NCBI GenBank assembly: GCA_041745535.1
Contig: JBGTIS010000131.1
Span: forward strand, 1-15,179
Direction of reading: 5' to 3'
From: JBGTIS01 sp041745535
Lineage (GTDB): Bacteria > Bacteroidota > Bacteroidia > Cytophagales > Cyclobacteriaceae
Length of the DNA stretch: 15,179 nt
Numbering within the stretch: the stretch's first letter is position 1; each line of letters starts with the position of its first letter. Shown here in pieces: positions 1 through 7,924 of this stretch. The notes under the pieces are model-generated. The model saw only the letters and a program-made list of their open reading frames with translations, did not search any database and was not told the origin of the DNA. The position numbers and the translations under genes are program-made.

Positions 1-1
1 C

Positions 2-511
2 GCGATAAAGAAAAATACAATTACTGCCCGGGAAGATGGTAGTGAAGCTACAGTAGTAACTTTTGATGCGGCATTAAGCGATGCCGACTTTGATGTAACA
101 ATTACCTCGGTAGACAAGGCAAAAGGCGAAGTGTTGTTACCTGAAGCTGAAATTGTGGTTTCCGGCGGGAGGGGCATGAAGGGCCCTGAAAACTGGCACC
201 TCATTGAAGACCTTGCCAAAGCATTAGGCGCCGCTACCGGTTGTAGCAAACCGGTGTCGGATATGGACTGGCGGCCGCACCACGAGCATGTGGGGCAAAC
301 AGGCATTAAAGTAAGTCCGAATTTATATATTGCCGTAGGTATTTCAGGCGCGATACAGCACCTGGCAGGGGTTAATTCTTCTAAAAATATTGTTGTAATT
401 AACAAAGACCCTGAAGCACCCTTTTTTAAGGCAGCCGATTATGGTGTGGTCGGGGATGCCTTTGAAATTTTGCCTAAGTTAACGGAGGCAATAAAAGCAT
501 CTAAAAAATAA
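2..511 (+). CDS. etfA: Electron transfer flavoprotein alpha subunit, C-terminal part (5' end outside window)
   Basis: The reading frame is open from base 2 to the TAA at 509-511, giving the last 169 residues of a protein that is normally about 310-325 aa. EtfA with EtfB forms the soluble FAD-containing heterodimer that carries electrons from acyl-CoA and other dehydrogenases to the quinone pool. The visible part is the FAD-binding C-terminal domain. It shows the family motifs SGGRGMKGPENW, KPVSDMDW, VGQTGIKVSPNLYIAVGISG, AIQHLAG and the closing INKDPEAPFF segment. The QTG and GISGAIQH stretches contact FAD in known EtfA structures. EtfB is expected just upstream, outside the window. The bfn gene follows after 13 bases, so the two are probably cotranscribed. 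Family assignment is secure; an internal ATG at base 176 and other in-frame starts are not real starts, because conserved sequence continues upstream of them. Confidence 0.95.
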   Translation, partial: AIKKNTITAREDGSEATVVTFDAALSDADFDVTITSVDKAKGEVLLPEAEIVVSGGRGMKGPENWHLIEDLAKALGAATGCSKPVSDMDWRPHHEHVGQTGIKVSPNLYIAVGISGAIQHLAGVNSSKNIVVINKDPEAPFFKAADYGVVGDAFEILPKLTEAIKASKK

Positions 512-524
512 ATAAATAGGTATA

Positions 525-1121
525 GTGGATAAAATAAAACTTGAAATTTTGGGTTTATCTTCCAGCCAATCGCAAACCGGATCGTTTGCTTTGGTGTTAG
601 GAGAGATTGATGGGAACAGGCGACTTCCAATCATTATAGGCATGTTCGAAGCACAGGCTATTGCCATAGAAATCGAAAAAATTGTACCCAACCGCCCTAT
701 GACGCACGATCTTTTCAAATCGTTCGCGCAAAATTTTGATTATACTATTGAAGAAATAGTGATATCCGATTTACGGGAAGGCGTGTTTTTCGCGAAAATT
801 GTGTGTGGCGGCAAGTCAAAAAGCATAGAAATCGATGCCCGCCCGTCCGATGCCATTGCCATCGGGTTGCGATTTAATGTGCCCATCTACACCTATGAGA
901 CAGTGCTTTCCGAAGCAGGCATTGTATTAACGGACGAAGAAGGTGAAAAAACCAAAAAAACCAGCACAAAAAGTAGCAAAAAAGAGTCGCAGAAAGCTAT
1001 GCGCGAAAACCTGAAAGATTATTCTTTTGATAAATTACAGAAATACCTGGAAGATGCCCTCAAAAAAGAAGACTACGAAAAGGCAGCCAAAATCAGAGAT
1101 GAAATAAACCGCCGAAATTAA
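525..1121 (+). CDS. Bifunctional nuclease family protein (BFN/DUF151 domain plus C-terminal UVR motif)
   Basis: This 198-aa protein starts at GTG 525, preceded by AATAGG four bases upstream; no better start keeps the conserved N-terminus (KIKLEILGLSSSQSQTGSFA). Residues about 1-135 match the BFN/DUF151 fold, with LPIIIGMFEAQAIAIEIE, the RPMTHDL segment and the DARPSDAIAIGLR motif typical of the family. A Lys/Ser/Thr-rich linker (about 143-158) leads to a C-terminal UVR-type helical hairpin (about 160-198: LEDALKKEDYEKAAKIRDEI), the motif UvrB and UvrC use to bind each other. Plant relatives have been reported to cut RNA and DNA; the bacterial role is not settled, so 'nuclease' rests on family naming. 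It lies 13 bases after etfA and is followed by an intrinsic terminator, so it probably ends an etf operon. The BFN+UVR architecture is common in Bacteroidota. Confidence 0.9.
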   Translation: MDKIKLEILGLSSSQSQTGSFALVLGEIDGNRRLPIIIGMFEAQAIAIEIEKIVPNRPMTHDLFKSFAQNFDYTIEEIVISDLREGVFFAKIVCGGKSKSIEIDARPSDAIAIGLRFNVPIYTYETVLSEAGIVLTDEEGEKTKKTSTKSSKKESQKAMRENLKDYSFDKLQKYLEDALKKEDYEKAAKIRDEINRRN

Positions 1122-1144
1122 TACCTGCCAAAGAATTTATTGAG

Positions 1145-1167
1145 GCCTTCTGCCTGAAGGCTTTTTT
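1145..1167 (+). terminator. Intrinsic terminator after bfn
   Basis: A perfect 6-bp stem GCCTTC / GAAGGC (1145-1150 and 1156-1161) with a 5-base loop is followed at once by six T residues (1162-1167). It lies 24 bases after the bfn stop and 48 bases before the nupC start, so it should close the etfA-bfn transcript and separate it from nupC. Confidence 0.85.
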
Positions 1168-1214
1168 ATTTGCCCGAATAGCCTTATGTTTAAAATATTA
1201 ATGAAACCAACCTG

Positions 1215-2504
1215 ATGGAATATTTGCGTGCGGTGCTCGGCATTGCTTTACTGGTGGGTGTCGCCTTTCTTTTTTCCAGGGATAAAAAACATATCGACTG
1301 GCGATTGGTTCTCACCGGCATTCTCCTACAGTTTATTTTCGGGCTACTCATTCTTAAAGTCCCCTTTGTCGCATTAATATTTAATAAAATAAGCAGCGGT
1401 TTTGTTAAGTTCCTGAGCTTTTCCGACGAAGGGGCACAGTTTATTTTTGGCAATCTGGTAACCGATACCAAAACCTTCGGATTTATTTTTGCCTTTAAAG
1501 TACTGCCTACGGTCATTTTCTTTTCCACCATTTCGGCGGGTTTATACTACCTGGGCATTCTTCAGAAAATTGTGTACGGCATTGCCTGGATCATGGCCCG
1601 TACCATGCGACTCTCCGGGGCAGAAAGTTTGTCAGCCGCAGGTAATATTTTTCTGGGGCAAACCGAAGCTCCCCTTCTTGTAAAGCCCTTTATCGCTAAA
1701 ATGACTTCTTCAGAACTGATGTGCCTGATGACGGGTGGCATGGCTACCATTGCCGGAGGCGTATTAGCAGGTTACGTGGCTTTTTTGGGTGGCGATAGCC
1801 TGGAACAGCAAACGCGCTTTGCCGCTTATTTACTGAGTGCTTCTATTATGAACGCCCCGGCAGCCATTGTGATGTCGAAAATTATGATTCCTGAAACAAA
1901 AAAAGACCTGATCAACAAAGAACTTCAGGTAAGTGACGAAGAACTGGGCGTAAATCTGGTGGATGCCTTATCAAGAGGTGCTGCCGATGGCCTGCGGCTG
2001 GCCTTAAACATCGGGGGCATGCTGCTGGCATTTATTGCTGTAATTGCCGCGTTGAATTACCTGCTTTCTGATATTATTGGAAGCATTACCGGACTGAATC
2101 CAATTATTGAAGCTTCTACCGATGGGAATTTCACAGGATTGTCATTGGAATACCTGCTGGGACAGGTATTCAGGGTATTTGCGTTTGCCATTGGGGTAGA
2201 CTGGGCAGATACTTTACAGGTAGGCAGTTTACTGGGGCAAAAAACTGTAATTAACGAATTTGTGGCTTACCTCAGCCTGGCCGATATGAAAGCGGCCCAT
2301 AGCATTAACGAACATTCGCTGGTTATCGCGACCTATGCGCTTTGCGGATTTTCAAACTTCAGTTCTATTGCCATACAAATTGGAGGTATAGGTAGTTTGG
2401 CGCCCAATCAGCAATCCAATCTGTCGCGCCTGGGTATGAGTGCTTTGCTGGCGGCTACCCTGGCCTGTATGCTCACGGGTACCTTCGCCGGCATACTGGC
2501 CTGA
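1215..2504 (+). CDS. nupC: Concentrative nucleoside transporter, NupC/CNT family
   Basis: This 429-aa integral membrane protein imports nucleosides by cation symport. N-terminal hydrophobic helices (from residue 1 to about 80), a central gate region and a long C-terminal transport domain follow the CNT layout, and the length fits E. coli NupC (about 400 aa). The substrate-site motifs of the Vibrio cholerae CNT structure are present: GQTE at residues 148-151, NE at 347-348 and FSNFSS at 379-384 (N381 and S384 match the ribose-binding Asn/Ser). N144, five residues before Q149, matches a sodium ligand in that structure, so Na+ coupling is likely. The ATG at 1215 fits the usual N-terminus. The terminator upstream implies its own promoter. 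A nuclease-family gene followed by a nucleoside importer hints at nucleic-acid salvage, but that link is inference. Confidence 0.94.
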   Translation: MEYLRAVLGIALLVGVAFLFSRDKKHIDWRLVLTGILLQFIFGLLILKVPFVALIFNKISSGFVKFLSFSDEGAQFIFGNLVTDTKTFGFIFAFKVLPTVIFFSTISAGLYYLGILQKIVYGIAWIMARTMRLSGAESLSAAGNIFLGQTEAPLLVKPFIAKMTSSELMCLMTGGMATIAGGVLAGYVAFLGGDSLEQQTRFAAYLLSASIMNAPAAIVMSKIMIPETKKDLINKELQVSDEELGVNLVDALSRGAADGLRLALNIGGMLLAFIAVIAALNYLLSDIIGSITGLNPIIEASTDGNFTGLSLEYLLGQVFRVFAFAIGVDWADTLQVGSLLGQKTVINEFVAYLSLADMKAAHSINEHSLVIATYALCGFSNFSSIAIQIGGIGSLAPNQQSNLSRLGMSALLAATLACMLTGTFAGILA

Positions 2505-2544
2505 TGTATGGCGTCTGGTTTATATTATATAAAAAATTCGTTTG

Positions 2545-2552
2545 TAAATTTG
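2545..2552 (+). promoter_or_regulatory. Possible -7 promoter element for the ABC exporter gene
   Basis: TAAATTTG matches the Bacteroidota -7 consensus TAnnTTTG exactly, in the 161-base gap between nupC and the ABC exporter gene. It would give a leader of about 110 bases before GTG 2666. No convincing TTTG -33 element is seen at the usual distance upstream, so this is only a candidate. Confidence 0.4.
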
Positions 2553-2665
2553 TAATGGTAGTTACTTGATTTGGTTCACTGAACAAAGTCGCTTTTCAGA
2601 AAAATTTTCTTTGCGCACTTCTTGAGAAGCTACAACTATTTGATTTTTAAACCGTTCAAAAAAGC

Positions 2666-4462
2666 GTGAAAGAGCTTAGTCATCTCAATAAATATCTCCT
2701 CAAATACAAATACCGGCTTTTGCTTGGTTTGTTGTTTATCATTCTTTCCAACCTTTTTAAGATTATTCCTGCTCAAATTGTCAGGCGAGCTATTAATCTG
2801 GTTGAAGAAAATATAGATCTCTACAAACTGTTCGCGGGACTGGAATTGCAGGATAATATTTATGAAATATTTTCCAGCAGCATTGTCGTATATGGGGTAG
2901 CTATTCTGGCCCTGGCTTTAATTAGTGGCTTTTTTACATTTCTTACCCGGCAAACCATTATCGTAGTATCTCGGCTGATAGAGTTTGACCTGAAAAATGA
3001 AATTTATGACCACTATCAGTCGCTTCCCTTAAGTTTTTATCGCCGCAACAATACCGGCGACCTGATGGCCAGAATTTCAGAAGATGTGAACCGGGTACGC
3101 ATGTATCTGGGACCGGGCATTATGTATGGGTTAAACCTGTTTGTACTCTTTCTTTTGCTGATCCCCTATATGTTTTCCGTAAATGTGAGGCTTACCCTGT
3201 ATACTTTAATTCCGTTGCCGCTGCTTTCTATTAGTATTTACTATGTAAACAATATTATTAATAAAAGGTCAGAAGAAATACAGCGAAGCCTATCGTCGTT
3301 GTCTACGTTTGTGCAGGAAGCTTTTTCCGGCGTAAGGGTGCTGAAAGCTTTTGTGCAGGAAAAGAATTCTGTAAAAGACTTTACAGTAGCCAGCGACGAC
3401 TATAAGGAAAAATCTATCCGCCTGGCGTATGTAGACGCCTTTTTCTTTCCACTAATTATTGGGCTGATCGGCCTGAGTTCGGTAATAGTAGTATTTATTG
3501 GAGGGATTGAGGTATTTAAGGGTAATATTACAGCGGGAAACATTGCTGAATTTATTATTTATGTGAACATGCTTACCTGGCCGGTGGCTTCATTAGGCTG
3601 GATTACCAGCATCATTCAGCGGGCTGCTGCTTCACAGAAAAGAGTTAATGAGTTTTTGCAGGTAAAAACGGATATTATTTCTGAGGCCAATGTGCGGAAA
3701 GAAATCAAAGGAAACATCGTTTTCGACCAGGTAAGCTTTGTGTATCCTGATTCAGGCATCAAGGCACTGGATCATGTGAGTTTCTCAGTAGAGCCTGGCC
3801 AATCGATTGCCATTGTGGGTACCACCGGTTCCGGAAAAAGTACGATTGCCAACCTGATGGCAAGAATGTACGATGTTACCGCAGGGAAAATTAAAATTGA
3901 CCAGACAGATATCCGCCAGTACGATTTGCACAACCTACGCACCCAGATTGGATATGTGCCGCAGGATGTATTTTTGTTTTCCGATACCATTGGTCATAAT
4001 ATAGCCTTTGGTAGCAATGGCATCAGCATTGATCGCATTCACCAGGCTGCCCTGGATGCTGATTTGAAAAATACCATCGAAGATTTTCCATTGGGCTTCG
4101 AAACCCGACTGGGAGAAAGAGGTGTTACGCTGTCAGGAGGGCAGAAACAACGGGTATCGATTGCAAGGGCTTTGGTACGGGACCCATCTATATTAATACT
4201 GGACGATTGCCTTTCGGCCGTAGATACCAAAACAGAAAATACCATTCTGAACAGCCTCAAAAATATTATGATGAATCGTACTACCGTTATTATTTCGCAC
4301 CGGGTATCCTCTGCCAAGCTGGCTGATAAAATTATTGTGCTGGACGATGGCAAAGTGGTAGAACAGGGAAGCAATGAATCGCTGCTGGCGCTGAACGGAG
4401 TATATAAAGAACTTTACGAAAAGCAAATACAAGCCGATGAATTGGAAGAAGAGCAGAAATAA
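2666..4462 (+). CDS. Half-size ABC exporter (MsbA/MdlA-like) with a non-canonical Walker B Asp
   Basis: This 598-aa protein has a six-helix type IV (ABC-B) transmembrane domain (about residues 1-320) fused to one nucleotide-binding domain (about 340-590). It starts at GTG 2666: the frame has a stop at 2648-2650 and no ATG between, and the N-terminus is typical (KELSHLNKYLLKYKYRLLLG). Motifs are Walker A GTTGSGKST (385-393), Q-loop PQDVFLFSD, signature LSGGQ (489-493), Walker B ILILDD with D513, and H-loop H545. The catalytic Glu after Walker B is Asp (D514, in LDDCLSAVD). This change is known from the degenerate-site subunit of heterodimeric exporters such as TM287 and from MdlA-like proteins. 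No partner subunit is adjacent, so it either pairs with a distant gene product or works as a homodimer. The substrate cannot be read from sequence. Confidence 0.92.
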   Translation: MKELSHLNKYLLKYKYRLLLGLLFIILSNLFKIIPAQIVRRAINLVEENIDLYKLFAGLELQDNIYEIFSSSIVVYGVAILALALISGFFTFLTRQTIIVVSRLIEFDLKNEIYDHYQSLPLSFYRRNNTGDLMARISEDVNRVRMYLGPGIMYGLNLFVLFLLLIPYMFSVNVRLTLYTLIPLPLLSISIYYVNNIINKRSEEIQRSLSSLSTFVQEAFSGVRVLKAFVQEKNSVKDFTVASDDYKEKSIRLAYVDAFFFPLIIGLIGLSSVIVVFIGGIEVFKGNITAGNIAEFIIYVNMLTWPVASLGWITSIIQRAAASQKRVNEFLQVKTDIISEANVRKEIKGNIVFDQVSFVYPDSGIKALDHVSFSVEPGQSIAIVGTTGSGKSTIANLMARMYDVTAGKIKIDQTDIRQYDLHNLRTQIGYVPQDVFLFSDTIGHNIAFGSNGISIDRIHQAALDADLKNTIEDFPLGFETRLGERGVTLSGGQKQRVSIARALVRDPSILILDDCLSAVDTKTENTILNSLKNIMMNRTTVIISHRVSSAKLADKIIVLDDGKVVEQGSNESLLALNGVYKELYEKQIQADELEEEQK

Positions 4463-4479
4463 CAGATATTTACCAATCG

Positions 4480-4519
4480 TTTAAATTAGTGGATATATCC
4501 GTCCCACTATTTAAATTTG
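4480..4519 (+). promoter_or_regulatory. Inverted repeat overlapping a putative -7 element upstream of nuoL
   Basis: TTTAAATTAGTGG (4480-4492) pairs with CCACTATTTAAA (4504-4515) across an 11-base loop, with one bulged T. The right arm runs into TAAATTTG (4512-4519), an exact match to the Bacteroidota -7 consensus TAnnTTTG and identical to the word at 2545. Transcription would start near 4526, about 30 bases before the nuoL start. The repeat could be an operator, or an RNA hairpin ending the ABC exporter transcript. No T-run follows directly, so the operator/promoter reading is preferred, at low certainty. Confidence 0.4.
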
Positions 4520-4555
4520 TATCCGGTTTTTTGGTAAACAGAAAAGTTTCTTCTT

Positions 4556-6754
4556 TTGGAGTATACAACCCTTGTCAGCGATCTTCCATTTAATTCCATT
4601 TCCTGGCTGGCATTAACTGTTTTATTGCTACCCTTCTTTAGTTTTTTGATCTTACTCTTCACCCAAAAAGTATGGGGAAAAACAAGCGCGGGGTTAGCCA
4701 CCACCATCCTTCTGATCAATACCATTATCGCTGTCATTATCTTTTTTCTGGTGTGGAACGACAAACCTGTCCACAGCCGGATTGAATGGTTTAGTTTGCC
4801 TACCACACAATTTACATCCCGATTTACGATAGGAATTTTTATAAACCGACTTTCTGCCATTATGCTGGTAGTGGTAAATTTTGTTTCTTTTCTGGTGCAT
4901 CTCTATTCTATCGAGTACATGCGGGGCGATCAGCAATACCAGCGATACTTCGCTTTTCTGGGCTTATTTACTTTTGCCATGCTGGGTATTGTGTTGATGG
5001 ATAACCTGCTTACCATATTTATATTCTGGGAACTGGTAGGCGTGTCTTCTTACGCTCTAATCGGATTCTGGTACCAGGATCCTTCCACCACACTGGCGGG
5101 TAATAAAGCTTTTATTGTAAATCGAATTGGCGACCTTGGTTTTCTACTCGGTATGCTGATTCTGTGGAGCCAGTTTAGTACACTTGATCTGCAGGCTTTA
5201 AAAGCTTTTACCGGTTACTCCCTGATCAGTGAAGATAATTTATGGATTAGCTATATGAAATTTAATGGCACACCGGTAACAAGAAGCATGGACGGGTTTT
5301 GGGTAATGGTGGCTGGTTTGGGCTTGTTTTGTGGAGCTGTGGGCAAGTCGGCACAGTTTCCGCTACAAATCTGGTTGCCCGATGCCATGAAAGGGCCCAC
5401 TCCCGTTTCAGCACTAATCCATGCTGCTACCATGGTGGCTGCCGGCGTTTTTTTCCTGGCCCGTATATTCTCTTTACTGGATGTTACCGTTCTTACCATA
5501 ATTGCCATTGTAGGGGCTGTTACAGCTTTCATGGGTGCCATAGCTGCCGTGGGGCAACACGATATTAAAAAAGTACTGGCCTATTCTACTATTTCTCAAC
5601 TGGGCTATATGGTTATGGGCGTTGGCGTAGGGGCTTACAATGCAGCTATTTTTCATCTGATTACCCACGCCATGTTCAAAGCCTGCTTATTTTTGGGTGC
5701 GGGTGCTATAATTTATGCCATGCATCAGCTTGAAAAAAATATAGCGTACGAAACCCATTTCGATCCGCAGGATATGCGGTATATGGGTGGATTGAGGAAG
5801 AAAATGCCTGTTACATTTGTTTGTTTCCTGATTGCCGGTATGGCACTTTCAGGATTGCCTTTGTTTTCCGGTTTTTTGTCGAAAGACGCGATTTTGGTAG
5901 GGGCTACGGTATGGGCGGCTTCCTTTTCTCAGGGGAATCTTTCCTTTCATATTCTTATTCCCGCATTGGCTTTTATTACCGCCTTGTTAACGCCCTTTTA
6001 TATGGGAAGACAAATTTTACTGGTGTTTTTTGGCAATTTCAGGTTGGCAACGCTTTCGGAGTTAGCACAAAAGGCTTATAATAAATTAAGTGATCCGCCA
6101 CTGCTGATGCGAATACCCTTGATGATACTAGCGCTGTTGTCGATCAGCTTTTTTTATTCGCTAAACCCGCTGGATGGTGGTGAGGGATGGATTATGGAAG
6201 GTTTTAAGACACCGAAATTTGTGGTGCCTATCACCCACGAGTTGCGTAACCTGCTGGTGGAACCCTTATATGACTGGCATGTTATTACTGCCTTTTTATC
6301 CATTACTCTGGTTTTGATGGGCTTTTTATTTGCTTTATTTTTATATAATCCGAAAAGCCGGTATACCAAAAATTATCTGGCGCTGGAAGTTTCTTCACAA
6401 AGTATTTTAACGAGAATTTCTTATCACAACTGGTATCTGGATACGATCTATAGAAGTACTGTTGTTTGGTTTGTATTGCGCCTTTCCTCTATTTTAGCCT
6501 GGATTGACCAGAAACTGGTAGATAAAATTGTGAATAGTACAGGAGTCACTATGGTTATTATCGCTAAACTAATAGGTTGGGTTGACCGGGTTGTGGTAGA
6601 TGGTATGGTAAATCTGACAGCATACCTGGCGGGTAGTATCGGATGGCTGGCTCGATTTTCCAGAAGCGGCAGAATACAACGATACTTTATCTGGTCGTTT
6701 ATTAGCTTACTGGTATTTATTTTTTGGATAATGCTTTCTTTTTCAGGTGAATAA
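4556..6754 (+). CDS. nuoL: NADH-quinone oxidoreductase subunit L, extended C-terminus
   Basis: This 732-aa polytopic membrane protein is the distal antiporter-like proton-pumping subunit of complex I. Key charged residues are in place: E159 in FWELVGVSS, K264 in GAVGKSAQFPLQIWLPDAMKG, and the K443-D444 pair in PLFSGFLSKDA; they match E. coli NuoL E144, K229 and K399/D400. The C-terminal part (NWYLDTIY onward) matches the NuoL region with the long lateral helix. At 732 aa it exceeds E. coli NuoL (613 aa), partly through a 26-residue repeat near the end. The start is TTG 4556: the frame has a stop at 4535-4537 and no ATG or GTG in between. No other nuo gene is next to it; an ABC exporter gene lies upstream and menE starts 3 bases after its stop. 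MrpA or DabB relatives are alternatives, but neither partner set is present and the C-terminus is NuoL-type. Confidence 0.9.
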   Translation: MEYTTLVSDLPFNSISWLALTVLLLPFFSFLILLFTQKVWGKTSAGLATTILLINTIIAVIIFFLVWNDKPVHSRIEWFSLPTTQFTSRFTIGIFINRLSAIMLVVVNFVSFLVHLYSIEYMRGDQQYQRYFAFLGLFTFAMLGIVLMDNLLTIFIFWELVGVSSYALIGFWYQDPSTTLAGNKAFIVNRIGDLGFLLGMLILWSQFSTLDLQALKAFTGYSLISEDNLWISYMKFNGTPVTRSMDGFWVMVAGLGLFCGAVGKSAQFPLQIWLPDAMKGPTPVSALIHAATMVAAGVFFLARIFSLLDVTVLTIIAIVGAVTAFMGAIAAVGQHDIKKVLAYSTISQLGYMVMGVGVGAYNAAIFHLITHAMFKACLFLGAGAIIYAMHQLEKNIAYETHFDPQDMRYMGGLRKKMPVTFVCFLIAGMALSGLPLFSGFLSKDAILVGATVWAASFSQGNLSFHILIPALAFITALLTPFYMGRQILLVFFGNFRLATLSELAQKAYNKLSDPPLLMRIPLMILALLSISFFYSLNPLDGGEGWIMEGFKTPKFVVPITHELRNLLVEPLYDWHVITAFLSITLVLMGFLFALFLYNPKSRYTKNYLALEVSSQSILTRISYHNWYLDTIYRSTVVWFVLRLSSILAWIDQKLVDKIVNSTGVTMVIIAKLIGWVDRVVVDGMVNLTAYLAGSIGWLARFSRSGRIQRYFIWSFISLLVFIFWIMLSFSGE
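6500..6655 (+). repeat. Tandem 26-residue amphipathic repeat in the NuoL C-terminus
   Basis: Residues 649-674 (WIDQKLVDKIVNSTG...) and 675-700 (WVDRVVVDGMVNLTA...) of NuoL align with a period of exactly 26 residues, sharing W-[IV]-D-[QR]-x-[LV]-V-D-x-[IM]-V-N-x-T. The DNA of the two units has diverged, so the duplication, if that is what it is, is old. It sits near the end of the protein, where NuoL forms its final helices. Confidence 0.6.
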
Positions 6755-6757
6755 TTT

Positions 6758-7861
6758 ATGCGATTAATTTTAAACGGGAAACCATTTGAGTGGCATACTA
6801 TCGGCCAGAAAGATTTTTCGGGCAGGTTGTTTGACCAGCATGAATTAAACGATTATGAAAAAAACACACTTATTTTCTGCCATGAATGGTTATCGGGAAA
6901 AAATGAGTTTGAACTACATACTTCTGGTTCTACAGGCATACCCAAACCGGTACTTATCCAGCGGAAACAAATGCAGGCCAGTGCCCTTGCCACCATCAGG
7001 GCTTTACAGTTAGAAAAAGGTGACAAAGCCCTGGTTTGCCTCAATACCGCTTACATTGCCGGAAAAATGATGCTGGTAAGAGGCTTTGAATGGAATATGA
7101 TAATGCATGTTGTTACGCCCGTCTCCAACCCATTAAGTGATTTTTCACCGAATGACCGATTTGATTTTATGGCTGTGGTACCGCTACAATTACAATCGAT
7201 GCTAGCCGGAAACAAAGAAAAGTTGCCAATTTTACAAAACATGAAAGCCATCATAGTGGGTGGCGCTCCTGTAGATGCGGCTTTACAAAAAAAACTGCGA
7301 ATTATCCGTTCGCCGGTATATGCCACTTATGGCATGACCGAAACGGTTTCGCATATCGCCCTGAAAAAATTAAACGGCAGTGATGCTTCGGATGTATTTA
7401 CGGTGCTGGAAGGTGTGGAGGTAGGCACTGATGTTCGGGGTTGTCTCACCATTCAGGGAGAAGTTACCGGAAATGAGCAAATTGTAACCAACGATCTGGT
7501 GACTTTCACGGGCAAAAACCATTTTAAATGGACAGGCCGTATCGATCATGTAATTAACTCAGGCGGAATTAAAATTTCACCTGAACACTTAGAGCAACAG
7601 GTAGCTCATTGTTTCTATGAATTGAAAATCAATAACCGGTTTTTTGTGGCCGGACTGCCCGATAACAGATTGGGCGAGAAAGTTATATTGGTTATTGAAG
7701 GTAATCCGTTTGAAAAAGCAGTTGAAAATGAAATTTCTGACCATTTGTTAAAAAAATCGCAGGTTTATACGGTTCCCAAAACCTTTTATTATTTGCCGGC
7801 GTTTGCTGTAACTGCCACAGGAAAAATTGCCAGAAAGACCACATTGGCGCTCCTGGCATAA
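6758..7861 (+). CDS. menE: o-Succinylbenzoate-CoA ligase-type AMP-forming enzyme (MenE)
   Basis: This 367-aa acyl-adenylate-forming enzyme most likely activates o-succinylbenzoate with ATP and CoA in menaquinone synthesis. ANL-superfamily motifs occur in order: A3 P-loop TSGSTGIPK (residues 55-63), IVGGAPVD, A5 YGMTET (191-196), A7 WTGRID (258-263) followed by HVINSGGIKISP, and A10 TGKIARK with the catalytic lysine at K356. It lacks about 100 N-terminal residues found in longer relatives; this short form is usual for MenE in Bacteroidota. The ATG at 6758 is 3 bases after the nuoL stop, so the two genes are almost certainly cotranscribed, which fits because complex I reduces menaquinone. The other men genes are not in the window. 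A ligase for another aryl acid is possible but less likely. Confidence 0.82.
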   Translation: MRLILNGKPFEWHTIGQKDFSGRLFDQHELNDYEKNTLIFCHEWLSGKNEFELHTSGSTGIPKPVLIQRKQMQASALATIRALQLEKGDKALVCLNTAYIAGKMMLVRGFEWNMIMHVVTPVSNPLSDFSPNDRFDFMAVVPLQLQSMLAGNKEKLPILQNMKAIIVGGAPVDAALQKKLRIIRSPVYATYGMTETVSHIALKKLNGSDASDVFTVLEGVEVGTDVRGCLTIQGEVTGNEQIVTNDLVTFTGKNHFKWTGRIDHVINSGGIKISPEHLEQQVAHCFYELKINNRFFVAGLPDNRLGEKVILVIEGNPFEKAVENEISDHLLKKSQVYTVPKTFYYLPAFAVTATGKIARKTTLALLA

Positions 7862-7924
7862 ACTGAAAACTTTCAAACTATCTTTTATTCTTCAGGTATA
7901 TTAAAAGTATAAAATTTAAGCCCT

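Noticed and set aside
2598..2629. Small palindromes AGAAAAATTTTCT and CTTCTTGAGAAG after nupC
   Set aside because: Stems are short or purely A/T and no T-run follows, so neither supports a terminator or operator call.
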